Shown here: positions 6,196 to 14,544 of the stretch, one piece after another
How positions within the stretch are numbered: position 1 is the stretch's first letter
Layout: each line of letters begins with the position of its first letter
Source of the DNA: a virus
Strand: one strand, 5' to 3'
Virus record (IMG/VR): IMGVR_UViG_3300046777_000513
Coordinates: 1-42,192 of that record
Length of the DNA: 42,192 nt
Position numbers and translations under genes: made by a program
Notes under the pieces: generated by a model
Told to the model about the DNA's origin: nothing
Databases searched by the model: none
Seen by the model: the letters and a program-made list of their open reading frames with translations, nothing else

Positions 6196-6648
6196 ATGAG
6201 TTATATTTCAAATACAAAAAAGAGGACTAAGACAGATTACATTGTCGTTCATTGTTCTGCCACAGGCGATAACACCGATGTTGGTGCAGCCGATATTGAT
6301 AAGTGGCACCGTAAGAATGGATGGGCTTGTATCGGATACCACTTCGTCATCCGTCGAAACGGAGTAGTCGAAGAAGGCCGACAAGTTGATGTGATTGGTG
6401 CTCACGTAGCTGGGTACAACGAACACTCCGTAGCAATCTGCATGGTGGGTGGCGTTGATGCCAACGATGTGAACAAAGCTAAGAACAACTTCACTGAAGC
6501 ACAGTTCACAGCCCTTAAGATGCTCCTAGCGTCTCTTAAAAACAAATACCCTGAAGCCAAGATCCAAGGACATCGAGATTTCCCTGATGTCAAAAAGGCA
6601 TGTCCATCTTTTGATGTGGCAAAATGGTTGAAGGAAAATAACATGTAG
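6196..6648 (+). CDS. N-acetylmuramoyl-L-alanine amidase, lysozyme (T7 gp3.5-like)
   Basis: A 150-residue enzyme (T7 lysozyme has 151) of the amidase_2/PGRP fold that cleaves the amide bond between muramic acid and the stem peptide. The zinc ligands are His19 (IVVHCSAT), His126 (GHRDFP) and Cys136 (KKACPSF). Tyr48 and Lys134 are the catalytic partners. It starts directly after the endonuclease stop. In T7 this protein also binds and inhibits the phage RNA polymerase to control transcription and packaging; that second role is plausible but not shown here. There is no signal peptide, so export depends on the holin. A strong terminator follows. Confidence 0.95.
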   Translation: MSYISNTKKRTKTDYIVVHCSATGDNTDVGAADIDKWHRKNGWACIGYHFVIRRNGVVEEGRQVDVIGAHVAGYNEHSVAICMVGGVDANDVNKAKNNFTEAQFTALKMLLASLKNKYPEAKIQGHRDFPDVKKACPSFDVAKWLKENNM

Positions 6649-6681
6649 TGATTTTCATGTGATCTCCTAGTTGTAACTTAT

Positions 6682-6709
6682 GGGTGGGCTTCGGCTCACC
6701 CTCTTTTTT
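6682..6709 (+). terminator. Intrinsic terminator after the lysozyme gene
   Basis: GGGTGGGC (6682-6689) pairs with GCTCACCC (6694-6701) around a TTCG tetraloop and is followed by TCTTTTTT. It ends 13 bases before the primase-helicase ATG, within the leader of that gene. Confidence 0.88.
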
Positions 6710-6721
6710 CTCAAGGATATA

Positions 6722-8335
6722 ATGGAACAAACGAACGAATCTGAATTTCTAAGACACATACCTTGTGACAACTGCGGATCATCTGATGCTAACAGCCTTT
6801 ACTCAGACGGGCACACATTCTGTTTCAGCTGCAACACTCACAAGAACGGTGATGGAACTGTATCTGAGTCTCCTAAAAAGAAAGCTAGTGGTTTGATCTC
6901 TGGTGAATACCAAGACCTGATTAAACGAAAGATCAACGAAACAACCTGTCGTAAGTTTGGCTATCAAGTAGGAAATCACAACGGAAAGATTGTTCAGATT
7001 GCACCTTACTATGACGAAGGTGGAAACCTTGTAGCTCAGAAGGTGAGAGGTGCTGATAAAAGTTTCACCGTTCTAGGTGACATCTCAAAGGCACGTTTGT
7101 TCGGTGCCAACCTTTGGAATGGTGGCAAAAAGATTGTCATTACTGAAGGAGAGATCGATGCACTTACCGTATCGCAGATACAAAACAACAAGTGGCCCGT
7201 GGTCTCCATCCCCAACGGTGCGTCGGGTGCTCTCAAAGCACTTAAGAAAAACCTCGACTACCTCCATTCGTTTGACGAAGTCGTACTCATGTTCGACATG
7301 GACGAACCAGGACAAAAGGCAGCGAAGGAATGTGCTGAACTATTTGAGGCAGGCAAAGCAAAGATCGCAAGTCTTCCATTCAAGGATGCGAATGAATGCC
7401 TTCAAAATGGGAAGCCTGAAGATGTCGTTCAAGCGATATGGAACGCTAAGACCTACCGTCCTGATGGTGTCATCTCTGGAGAAGAACTCTGGGATCAAGT
7501 CACCAGTGAAGAAGTCATCCAAAGCATCTCGTATCCGTGGCAATCACTCAACGATCTCACAAAAGGTGCAAGGCAGGGCGAACTGGTTACGCTCACTGCA
7601 GGCAGCGGGGTTGGGAAGTCTGCTGTGGTCCGTGAGATTGCACACCATCTCTTGGCTATGGGGGAGACGGTGGGTCTCCTCATGCTTGAAGAGAACCCAA
7701 AGCGTACCGCCCTTGGCCTTATGGGAATTGAGCTTAGCAAGCCATTGCACATTCATAAGGAAGGGGTAACGCAAGATGATCTACGTAAAGCTTTTGATAA
7801 TACTGTCGGCAGTGGTCGCCTGTATTTGTACAATCACTTTGGCTCCACTGACATTGATAACCTTCTTAGTCGGGTCAGATATCTGGCTAAGGGTTGCGGC
7901 TGCAAGTGGATTATCCTCGACCATCTTTCTATTGTTGTTAGTGGTCTTGGGGACGGTGATGAACGAAGACTTATCGACAATGCTATGACGGCATTACGTA
8001 CGCTCGTCGAAGAGACAGGCGTAGGTATGTTCCTGGTATCGCACCTTCGTAGACCTGAAGGTGACAAGGGACACGAGCAGGGAGCTAAGACATCTTTGTC
8101 ACAGCTTCGAGGCTCACACTCAATCGCCCAGCTCAGTGACATGGTCATTGGCTTGGAGCGAAACCAGCAAGGAAATAATCCAAACGTAACGACACTGAGA
8201 GTCCTGAAGAACAGGTTCTCTGGTGAGACAGGCACGGCTGGGTGTCTTTCCTATGACAGGGATACTGGACGGCTGAAGGAATGCTCTCCAGATTTCCAAG
8301 ACGAAACATCAAACAATTTTAAATCGGAGTTCTAA
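6722..8335 (+). CDS. Primase-helicase (T7 gp4-like)
   Basis: A 537-residue bifunctional replication protein (T7 gp4A has 566). The N-terminal zinc-binding domain has Cys15, Cys18, Cys34 and Cys37. A Toprim primase domain follows with Glu142 in VITEGEID and an acidic pair in LMFDMDEPGQ near 190-197. The hexameric RecA-type DnaB-like helicase has Walker A AGSGVGKS at 293-300, a Walker B-like KWIILDHLSI and a late LRGSHSIAQLSD segment. I chose ATG 6722 with AAGGA upstream; the longer frame from 6680 would translate the terminator stem. It overlaps the next gene by one base (TAATG). Confidence 0.96.
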   Translation: MEQTNESEFLRHIPCDNCGSSDANSLYSDGHTFCFSCNTHKNGDGTVSESPKKKASGLISGEYQDLIKRKINETTCRKFGYQVGNHNGKIVQIAPYYDEGGNLVAQKVRGADKSFTVLGDISKARLFGANLWNGGKKIVITEGEIDALTVSQIQNNKWPVVSIPNGASGALKALKKNLDYLHSFDEVVLMFDMDEPGQKAAKECAELFEAGKAKIASLPFKDANECLQNGKPEDVVQAIWNAKTYRPDGVISGEELWDQVTSEEVIQSISYPWQSLNDLTKGARQGELVTLTAGSGVGKSAVVREIAHHLLAMGETVGLLMLEENPKRTALGLMGIELSKPLHIHKEGVTQDDLRKAFDNTVGSGRLYLYNHFGSTDIDNLLSRVRYLAKGCGCKWIILDHLSIVVSGLGDGDERRLIDNAMTALRTLVEETGVGMFLVSHLRRPEGDKGHEQGAKTSLSQLRGSHSIAQLSDMVIGLERNQQGNNPNVTTLRVLKNRFSGETGTAGCLSYDRDTGRLKECSPDFQDETSNNFKSEF

Positions 8336-8541
8336 TGTCTCAAACTCAAACACTTTTGAAGCACCTGCGTACTACAAAGTCACATGGCATTTCGCAGCGT
8401 GAGGCTCTTATCGATCACGGTATCCAGTCTCTAACTAAACGTATTAGCGAGCTACGTGCAGCAGGTTACAATATCAAAACGGTACATAAGAAGCATCCTA
8501 TCACTGGGCAGCGTTATGCCCGATACGTGATGGGACGATAA
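8335..8541 (+). CDS. Small helix-turn-helix-like protein
   Basis: A 68-residue protein coupled to the primase-helicase gene through TAATG. Residues about 5-45 (TLLKHLRTTKSHGISQREAL, then ITKRISELRAAGY-like spacing) match the small winged helix-turn-helix that many phages encode, in which the recognition helix is followed by a wing (YNIKTVHKKHPITGQRYARY). It is basic, which suits DNA binding. Target unknown. It lies between primase-helicase and DNA polymerase genes. Confidence 0.65.
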   Translation: MSQTQTLLKHLRTTKSHGISQREALIDHGIQSLTKRISELRAAGYNIKTVHKKHPITGQRYARYVMGR

Positions 8542-8684
8542 TGCGTATCACAGAAATTATGTTCGAGGCTATCTTTGGTGTGTCCGTTGGTATCAACGTG
8601 GCACCCATTGGTTATGCTGATGACGATGAAGGATTTGTAATTATCGACCTATTCATTTTCAGGTTGATCATTGCGTATGAATAA
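8541..8684 (+). CDS. 47-residue hypothetical protein
   Basis: Starts within the stop of the preceding gene (TAATG). The C-terminal half is hydrophobic (FVIIDLFIFRLIIAY), preceded by an acidic ADDDEG turn, so it may be a short membrane-associated protein. No family recognised; the coupled start is the main evidence that it is translated. Confidence 0.5.
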   Translation: MRITEIMFEAIFGVSVGINVAPIGYADDDEGFVIIDLFIFRLIIAYE

Positions 8685-8705
8685 TAGCTAGTCGAAAGGG
8701 ACAGC

Positions 8706-10499
8706 GTGGCACTTATATTTGACTTAGAGACTAATGGATTATTGGACGATGTAACTAAGATCCATTGCATGGTAATCAAAGATACTGAAACAGGATCGAT
8801 TACTGAATACGATAACACCACAAGTGGTAGACGAATTGAGAACGGCCTTAAGTGGCTTGAAAAAGCAGACCGGATTGTAGGTCACAACATTGTTAAGTTC
8901 GACGTTCCTGTAATTGAAAAGCTCTACCCTTGGTTCACAGTAGATAAGGCAAAGGTATTTGACACGCTTGTCGCTACACGATTGATCTGGTCTAACGTCA
9001 AAGACCACGATGGAAAACTTATGAGAGAAGAGAAGCTCCCCAAGAAATACTTTGGGAGCCACTCTCTAGCCGCTTGGGGTTATCGCCTTGGGAATTACAA
9101 GGGTGATTACGATGGTGGCTGGGAGACATTCTCTAAAGAGATGTTGGAATACAACGTCCAAGACGTAGAGGTGACACATACCCTCTATGAGAAAATCCTC
9201 AGTAAAGAATACGCACTAACTGCACTTGAGCTAGAGCACCAGGTTGCTTGGTTGATGGCAAAGCAAGAGCGTAATGGGTTCTGTTTTGACACCCAAAAGG
9301 CAGCGGCTCTGTATTCAAAGCTCGTGCAGCGTAGGGGGGAGCTGGAAAGAGAACTCAAGGATTACTTCGGATCCTGGGTAGTCCAGCTCCCTGACTTCAC
9401 ACCTAAGGTGAACTCAAAGAAATATGGGTACGTCAAAGGTGTGCCAGTCAAGAAGTCTAAGACGATTGAGTTTAATCCTTCGTCTCGTGATCACATCGCA
9501 GATCGATTGATCAATCTCTACGGGTGGAAGCCTGTAGATTTCACTGAGGGTGGCAAGCCCATGGTGGATGAAGATGTCCTAAGCAAGCTTGAGTACCCAC
9601 CATGCAAACTACTGACCGAGTATCTACTCATCCAGAAGAGGTGTGGTCAGTTATCTGAGGGACAACAAGCATGGCTTAAGTGTGAAACAAAAGGAAAGAT
9701 CCATGGATCTATTAATCCCAATGGTGCTGTTACTGGTCGTGCCACCCATGCTTACCCTAACATTGCACAAGTACCCTCAGGTGGAAGTCAGTATGGCCCT
9801 GAGTGCCGTGAGTTGTTCACTGTTCCTACTGGTTGGGTTTTGGTTGGGGCAGATGCAAGCGGCCTTGAACTTCGTTGCCTTGCTCACTTCATGGCTAAGT
9901 ACGATGGAGGTAAGTATGGAGATGTGCTCTTAACAGGAGACATCCATACGGAGAACCAAAAGGCTGCAGGTCTCGATAACCGAAACCAAGCAAAGACATT
10001 TATTTATGCGTTCTTATATGGAGCAGGTGATGCAAAGATTGGTACCATTGTTGGTGGAGATGCAGCTGATGGACGGAGACTCAAGTCTAAGTTTCTACGC
10101 TCATTGCCCGCCCTCGGAAGACTTGTCGAAGCTGTGCAGTCTGCTGCGAAAAGAGGCTTTCTCATCGGGTTGGACGGCAGACAGCTTCACGTTAGAAGTT
10201 CACACGCTGCACTAAACACCCTTTTACAATCAGCTGGTGCTTTGATCTGCAAGAAGTGGCTCCTCGTTCTAGAGGAAGACCTTCAAGCTGCAGGTTACAA
10301 ACACGGATGGGACGGAGACTATGCGTTCTGTGCGTGGGTACACGATGAAGTTCAGATTGCTGCACGTACACCAGAGGTAGCTGAGGCCATTGCAAAGATG
10401 GCAACTGATGCAGTTCGTAAGGCTGGTGAACATTTTGATTTCCGTTGCCAACTAGCAGGTGAGGCAAAGATTGGAAACAACTGGTCGCAAACTCACTAA
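8706..10499 (+). CDS. Family A DNA polymerase (T7 gp5-like)
   Basis: A 597-residue replicative polymerase (T7 gp5 has 704), using GTG as start with GAAAGGGA upstream. The 3'-5' exonuclease domain begins at once with Asp6 and Glu8 in IFDLET, continues with GHNIVKFDVPV and ends with YNVQDVEVT. Polymerase motif A is VGADASGLELR with Asp383. Motif B (O helix) is RNQAKTFIYAFLYG with Arg426, Lys430 and Tyr434. Motif C is VHDEV with His546, Asp547 and Glu548. Tyr434 occupies the position of T7 Tyr526 and E. coli Phe762. It probably works with the primase-helicase and SSB; the processivity partner is unknown. Confidence 0.97.
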   Translation: MALIFDLETNGLLDDVTKIHCMVIKDTETGSITEYDNTTSGRRIENGLKWLEKADRIVGHNIVKFDVPVIEKLYPWFTVDKAKVFDTLVATRLIWSNVKDHDGKLMREEKLPKKYFGSHSLAAWGYRLGNYKGDYDGGWETFSKEMLEYNVQDVEVTHTLYEKILSKEYALTALELEHQVAWLMAKQERNGFCFDTQKAAALYSKLVQRRGELERELKDYFGSWVVQLPDFTPKVNSKKYGYVKGVPVKKSKTIEFNPSSRDHIADRLINLYGWKPVDFTEGGKPMVDEDVLSKLEYPPCKLLTEYLLIQKRCGQLSEGQQAWLKCETKGKIHGSINPNGAVTGRATHAYPNIAQVPSGGSQYGPECRELFTVPTGWVLVGADASGLELRCLAHFMAKYDGGKYGDVLLTGDIHTENQKAAGLDNRNQAKTFIYAFLYGAGDAKIGTIVGGDAADGRRLKSKFLRSLPALGRLVEAVQSAAKRGFLIGLDGRQLHVRSSHAALNTLLQSAGALICKKWLLVLEEDLQAAGYKHGWDGDYAFCAWVHDEVQIAARTPEVAEAIAKMATDAVRKAGEHFDFRCQLAGEAKIGNNWSQTH

Positions 10500-10507
10500 G
10501 GAGGAAT

Positions 10508-10729
10508 ATGCACCGGAGTAAACTAAACGATGTGCTCTTCAAATCCTACAGTGAGGGGTTTGCAGTTCAATCAAACTACGCAAGAGCACATGCCCAAGAA
10601 GTAGGTGCGTTAGCATCGATGGGCTTTATCACAACAAAAGTAGTTAGAGGTAACCTCCCAGTCTTCGGACGTATGTGGAGGGTTACATTAGACGGAATGA
10701 AATTACTTTCAGAAGAAGGAATTGTATGA
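10508..10729 (+). CDS. 73-residue hypothetical protein
   Basis: Preceded by a perfect AAGGAGG. The product is basic in the middle (FITTKVVRGNLPVFGRMWRV) and ends with a helix (TLDGMKLLSEEG). The pattern of helix, helix, beta-hairpin wing and helix resembles a degenerate winged helix, but no family is certain. It lies between DNA polymerase and the HExxH gene, where T7 has small host-interaction genes, and overlaps the next gene as ATGA. Confidence 0.65.
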   Translation: MHRSKLNDVLFKSYSEGFAVQSNYARAHAQEVGALASMGFITTKVVRGNLPVFGRMWRVTLDGMKLLSEEGIV

Positions 10730-11070
10730 AGCACGTAAAGCTACGACCGGAAAAAGTCCGTGTCATGGGTAAAGACCACGCCATTATATGGGTGGAACCT
10801 AACCCACTAGATGTGCAGCGTGTCGGTCAATACCACCCAGCTCAGATAGTCATCCATGTATTGGATAAGCAGCACCCAATTGAAGAGGGTGACACACTGC
10901 TTCACGAGATTCTTCATGCAATCTGGTCAAGCATGGGTATGCACCACGGTCCACTTGAAGAAGAGGCTATTATCCATCGACTCTCTACAGGATTATTCCA
11001 AGTGTTCTTGGATAACCCAGAAGTCCTTCGATATTTAGCAAGCATCAAGAACATTCCTTTTAAGGAGTAG
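10726..11070 (+). CDS. Putative small zinc metallopeptidase-like protein (HExxH)
   Basis: A 114-residue protein translationally coupled to its predecessor (ATGA). The region 56-66 (DTLLHEILHAIW) contains His60-Glu61-x-x-His64, the zinc-binding signature of gluzincin-type peptidases, and is followed by a glutamate-rich helix (LEEEAIIHRLS) that could give a third ligand. The N-terminal half is beta-rich. Several T7-like phages carry proteins of this type in the replication region; substrate unknown. It could also be a catalytically silent zinc fold. I started at 10726; a longer frame from 10675 overlaps the previous gene. Confidence 0.7.
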   Translation: MKHVKLRPEKVRVMGKDHAIIWVEPNPLDVQRVGQYHPAQIVIHVLDKQHPIEEGDTLLHEILHAIWSSMGMHHGPLEEEAIIHRLSTGLFQVFLDNPEVLRYLASIKNIPFKE

Positions 11071-11072
11071 TT

Positions 11073-11246
11073 ATGAATGGGTTTAGTACCGCAATTGAAA
11101 CTGCAAAAGTTTGTATTGAAATATGTGAACGTAACGGTGACTTCACCTCTGCCTTCCTGATCCGTGAACGGTTTCATTTAGGTCAGCCAAAACAAACATG
11201 TGCTCTATTGGAACCAAAGGATAAGAATGAAGACAGCTCTAATTGA
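11073..11246 (+). CDS. 57-residue hypothetical protein
   Basis: Has a strong AAGGAG binding site and lies between the HExxH gene and exonuclease, overlapping the latter by 20 bases in another frame. The sequence is helical (STAIETAKVCIEICERNGDF) with three cysteines. No family recognised. Confidence rests on the ribosome-binding site and the fit between neighbours. Confidence 0.55.
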   Translation: MNGFSTAIETAKVCIEICERNGDFTSAFLIRERFHLGQPKQTCALLEPKDKNEDSSN

Positions 11247-12012
11247 TGCAGACATTATTGCCTACCAAGCAGCATCAACAGTCGAACAAGCAACAGAATG
11301 GGAAGATGGTCTTTGGACGCTTCACGCTTGGGAATCTGATGGTGAAGCTAAGTTTGATAATATGATTGCAGGTATCAAGGATAAGGTAGAAGCCGATAAG
11401 GTTGTCCTTGCCCTTACTGACAGCACCAACTGGCGTAAGGATGTTCTCCCTACCTACAAATCAAATCGATCTACAACCCGTAAGCCAATGCTGCTGAAGC
11501 ATCTTATGGCCTATGCTGCTGAGAACTACGATACCTATCAACGTCCAACCCTAGAGGGTGACGATTGCTTAGGGATCTTGGCCACCATGGAACACCAAGG
11601 TGACCGTATCATCTGCTCCATCGATAAGGACTTCAAGACGATCCCTGGTTATCACTACAACTTCGGGAAGGATGAACACTTCCAGATTACCCTACATGAG
11701 GCCGACTACTGGCACATGGTGCAGACCCTCACAGGGGATGCCACAGATGGGTATGCAGGTTGTCCTGGTATTGGTCCTAAGACAGCTGAGAAGATCCTCA
11801 AAGCTGCGTTAGACGAGGGAACACCTTGGGCTAACCGACAGCAGCTCAATGAGTTGTATTGGAAGCACGTTGTCAAAGCCTACGAGAAGGCTGGGTTCTC
11901 TGAAGAAGAGGCTCTGGTTCAAGCTCGTGTGGCTCGTATCTGCCGTGCTGAGGATTACGACTTCAAGACTAAGCAAGTGAAACTATGGGAGCCTTATGGA
12001 AGTCATGAATAA
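11227..12012 (+). CDS. 5'-3' exonuclease (T7 gp6-like, FEN family)
   Basis: A 261-residue nuclease (T7 gp6 has 300) that removes RNA primers and degrades host DNA. It begins with the FEN-family aspartate (TALIDADIIAY) and has a middle acidic cluster (TLEGDDCLG, then CSIDKDFKTIPG). A helix-hairpin-helix-like DNA-binding segment follows (GCPGIGPKTAEKIL). These are the expected metal-binding aspartates and H3TH arch. ATG 11227 has AAAGGA upstream; an upstream in-frame ATG at 11200 lacks one. The 3' end overlaps the DUF3310 gene. Confidence 0.92.
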   Translation: MKTALIDADIIAYQAASTVEQATEWEDGLWTLHAWESDGEAKFDNMIAGIKDKVEADKVVLALTDSTNWRKDVLPTYKSNRSTTRKPMLLKHLMAYAAENYDTYQRPTLEGDDCLGILATMEHQGDRIICSIDKDFKTIPGYHYNFGKDEHFQITLHEADYWHMVQTLTGDATDGYAGCPGIGPKTAEKILKAALDEGTPWANRQQLNELYWKHVVKAYEKAGFSEEEALVQARVARICRAEDYDFKTKQVKLWEPYGSHE

Positions 12013-12217
12013 ACAAGTGGGAGGAACCCACTACAAAAAAGCTATCCAACCTTGGGACATCATCAATGCTTGGAAGCTGGATTACTGGCGAGGTAACTGC
12101 GTCAAGTATGTCCTACGTGCACCGTACAAGAATGGTCGAGAAGATATCGAGAAGGCCATTCACTATCTAGAGTACCTTTTAGAAAACTGGGATGAGGTAA
12201 TTGATGACGTTCGATGA
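11996..12217 (+). CDS. DUF3310 family protein
   Basis: A 73-residue protein with the DUF3310 pattern: VGGTHYKKAIQPWDII near the start, then WRGNCVKYVLRAPYK and EDIEKAIHYLEYLLE. The family is common in phages, sometimes labelled nucleotide kinase without firm evidence; I assign no activity. The start may be 11996 (GGGAG just upstream) or the internal ATG at 12005. It overlaps both neighbours, so it is co-translated with exonuclease and the MazG-like gene, a context of nucleotide metabolism. Confidence 0.88.
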   Translation: MEVMNKQVGGTHYKKAIQPWDIINAWKLDYWRGNCVKYVLRAPYKNGREDIEKAIHYLEYLLENWDEVIDDVR

Positions 12218-12518
12218 ATACCAATTCAAATGTGAGCTTACACGTTTGAAAAGTTCTTCTGACTTATATTGTTTTTTAAACCTCGCTGCAGAAGTGGGTG
12301 AGGTTATGTCCCTAGAAGCAAAACTAATTAGAGACGGTGCCAACATGGAAACATACCGACAGAACCTCAAGAAGGAACTGGGTGATGTCCTTTGGCACAT
12401 TGCTATGATTGGTAAAGATCATGGCTTCTCACTGTCTGAGATTGCACAAACAAACATTGATAAACTAACTAGCCGCAAGGCACGAAATACTATTTCAGGA
12501 AATGGCGATAACAGGTAA
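12204..12518 (+). CDS. MazG-like nucleotide pyrophosphohydrolase
   Basis: A 104-residue all-helical protein. It carries the two-part MazG metal site: LAAEVGEVMSLEAKLIRD (ExxE(x)n) and LKKELGDVLWHIAMIG (ExxD). The family hydrolyses (d)NTPs to monophosphates and PPi and is frequent in phages, where it may adjust nucleotide pools or ppGpp. GAGG precedes ATG 12204. It overlaps the reductase gene by 17 bases, so pyrophosphohydrolase and reductase are likely made together. Confidence 0.85.
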   Translation: MTFDEYQFKCELTRLKSSSDLYCFLNLAAEVGEVMSLEAKLIRDGANMETYRQNLKKELGDVLWHIAMIGKDHGFSLSEIAQTNIDKLTSRKARNTISGNGDNR

Positions 12519-14481
12519 CCCAAGCCTACGGGCACAACTCATTACGAGACGAACATATAATAGACCCACCGATGAATCGGGGAAAAACTTTGAAACTTGG
12601 GAACAGACCGTAGACCGTGTGATGGGTCACCAGTTGTGGTTGTGGGAGCGAGCCTCCAACAACAAGGTGTCTTACGAAGGTCTAGAGGAGCTACGTGAAT
12701 TACGTCAGCTCATGCTTGATCGAAAGGTTCTAACTTCAGGTCGAACCCTTTGGCTGGGAGGTACTTCCGTTGCTCGTCAACGTGAAGCCTCACAGTTCAA
12801 CTGTAGCTTTACCCATGTGGAATCCATCTACGATGTAGTGGATGTCCTATGGCTTCTTTTACAAGGCTGTGGTGTTGGCTTCCGTCCTATCATTGGACAG
12901 CTCACTGGTTTTCAAAAGCCTATCAAGGATCTCGAAGTGATCCGATCCACTCGTACCTCAAAGGGAGGGGATGAACTTAATAAGGAAACTTTTGAAAATG
13001 GTATTTGGACAATTCAAGTTGGTGACTCTGCTGAAGCGTGGGCAAAGTCTATTGGTAAGCTTATGGCTCACCCTTACGCAGCCGACAAGCTGGTCTTGGA
13101 CTTCTCTCAGATCCGTCCTGCGGGGGAGCGACTTAAAGGCTACGGCTGGATCTCTTCAGGAGACGCAGCCATCGCCAAAGCGTACACGGAAATCTTCAAA
13201 ATCCTCAACAAAAGAGCAGGTAGTCTCCTCACAAGGATCGACATCCTCGACATCGTCAACTGGCTTGGCACCGTCCTCTCGTCGAGGAGGTCAGCGGAAA
13301 TCGCCCTCTTCAACTACGGGGAAGACGAGTGGCAAGAGTTCGCAGTAGCGAAGAAGGACTTCTGGGTACACAACATCCAACGTGCTCAATCGAATAACTC
13401 ACTTCTATTTAAGAGTAAGCCGAGCCGTGCTGAACTAGAAGAGATCTTCATTATGATGATCAAATCTGGTGGATCAGAACCTGGTTTTATTAACGGCCAG
13501 ACTGCAGTTAAACGTGCTCCGTGGTTCAAGGGTGTAAACCCATGTGCGGAAATTCTTTTAGGAAACAAAAGTTTTTGTAATCTTACAGAGGTAGATGTTG
13601 GGAAATTTAAAGGCGATTCTTCGGGTCTCAGACGGGCAATCCATCTTGCGGCAAGGGCTAACTACAGGCAGACCTGTGTTGATCTCAGAGATGGTATCCT
13701 CCAAGAATCTTGGCATCTCAACAACGAGTTCTTACGATTATGCGGGGTGGGTCTTACGGGTATCGTGCGGAGACCAGACTTGGGTAGTTATGACTTTGTC
13801 GAACTACAGAGAACAGCTACTTCGGGAGCTTACTCAATGGCTGATGAGCTTGGGTTACCACGCCCAAAGAACGTCACGACAGTCAAACCGAGTGGGACAC
13901 TATCGAAGATTATGGACACCACTGAAGGTGTTCACAAGCCGCTTGGAAAGTACATCTTCAACAATGTGAACTTCAGTAAGCATGACCCTCTCGTTCCTCT
14001 TTGCCGTGCCTCAGGTTACCGAGTGTTCGACAACCCAATGGATCCAGAGTCAGTTCTGATTACATTCCCTGTGTCATGGGATGATGTTCCATTTGATCGT
14101 GTATTCAAAGACAACCAAGAACTTGAAGTAAACCTTGAGTCTGCCGTTAGTCAGTTAGAACGTTACCGTATGTTGATGCAGAATTGGTGTCAGCAAAACG
14201 TAAGTGCCACAATCAGCTATTCCACAGACGAAGTTCCAGCAATTATCGACTGGTTACTGAACAACTGGGATAACTATGTTGGTGTAAGCTTCTTGTTCCG
14301 TGCTGATCCAACGAAGACTGCAAAAGACTTAGGTTACCTATATCTTCCGCAAGAGGTTGTTTCTAAAGAAGTTTTTGATGAATACGCTTCTCGTATCCAG
14401 CCCCTAGAGATCGATCAAGCTAACAGCTTTGACGAAATTCAGGGTGAAGAATGTGCTGGTGGAGCTTGCCCAATTCGATGA
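12502..14481 (+). CDS. Class II (adenosylcobalamin-dependent) ribonucleoside-triphosphate reductase
   Basis: A 659-residue monomeric B12-dependent reductase similar in motif order to the Lactobacillus type (739 residues). It makes dNTPs for phage DNA synthesis. Cys101 (SQFNCSF) and Cys359 (KSFCNLTEV) are the reducing pair, and Cys348 and Glu350 (NPCAEILLG) give the thiyl radical and proton acceptor. Cys651 and Cys656 in the tail (ECAGGACP) relay electrons from thioredoxin. LTGI and SGTLSKI loops of the barrel are present. It overlaps the MazG-like gene. It is about 80 residues shorter than the cellular type. No B2-type radical subunit occurs in the window, consistent with class II. Confidence 0.93.
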   Translation: MAITGNPSLRAQLITRRTYNRPTDESGKNFETWEQTVDRVMGHQLWLWERASNNKVSYEGLEELRELRQLMLDRKVLTSGRTLWLGGTSVARQREASQFNCSFTHVESIYDVVDVLWLLLQGCGVGFRPIIGQLTGFQKPIKDLEVIRSTRTSKGGDELNKETFENGIWTIQVGDSAEAWAKSIGKLMAHPYAADKLVLDFSQIRPAGERLKGYGWISSGDAAIAKAYTEIFKILNKRAGSLLTRIDILDIVNWLGTVLSSRRSAEIALFNYGEDEWQEFAVAKKDFWVHNIQRAQSNNSLLFKSKPSRAELEEIFIMMIKSGGSEPGFINGQTAVKRAPWFKGVNPCAEILLGNKSFCNLTEVDVGKFKGDSSGLRRAIHLAARANYRQTCVDLRDGILQESWHLNNEFLRLCGVGLTGIVRRPDLGSYDFVELQRTATSGAYSMADELGLPRPKNVTTVKPSGTLSKIMDTTEGVHKPLGKYIFNNVNFSKHDPLVPLCRASGYRVFDNPMDPESVLITFPVSWDDVPFDRVFKDNQELEVNLESAVSQLERYRMLMQNWCQQNVSATISYSTDEVPAIIDWLLNNWDNYVGVSFLFRADPTKTAKDLGYLYLPQEVVSKEVFDEYASRIQPLEIDQANSFDEIQGEECAGGACPIR

Positions 14482-14486
14482 GTTTT

Positions 14487-14506
14487 GGGGAGGGGTTTCC
14501 CTCCTC
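14487..14506 (+). terminator. Hairpin after the reductase gene
   Basis: GGGGAGGG (14487-14494) pairs with CCCTCCTC (14499-14506), with one G-T pair and a GTTT loop. No T-tract follows, so strength is uncertain. It ends the replication module 14 bases before promoter copy 3. Confidence 0.6.
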
Positions 14507-14520
14507 TAACTTATTGATTT

Positions 14521-14541
14521 CTATAGTCCTTGAATTGGAGA
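14521..14541 (+). promoter_or_regulatory. Phage-type promoter motif, copy 3 (upstream of structural module)
   Basis: CTATAGTCCTTGAATTGGAG agrees with the other copies except for the two bases TG. The presumed start GGAGAG (14537) resembles T7 GGGAGA. It would drive portal, scaffold and capsid genes. The ATG of the first gene is only 8 bases downstream of the presumed start. Confidence 0.7.
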
Positions 14542-14544
14542 GCT

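Noticed and set aside
6680-6721. Longer start for the primase-helicase
   Set aside because: The extra 14 codons would encode the terminator stem and T-tract; ATG 6722 has AAGGA and fits the zinc domain start.
7077-7769. 230-codon open frame inside the primase-helicase gene
   Set aside because: Shadow frame in another phase of a clearly conserved gene; basic low-quality composition and no ribosome-binding site.
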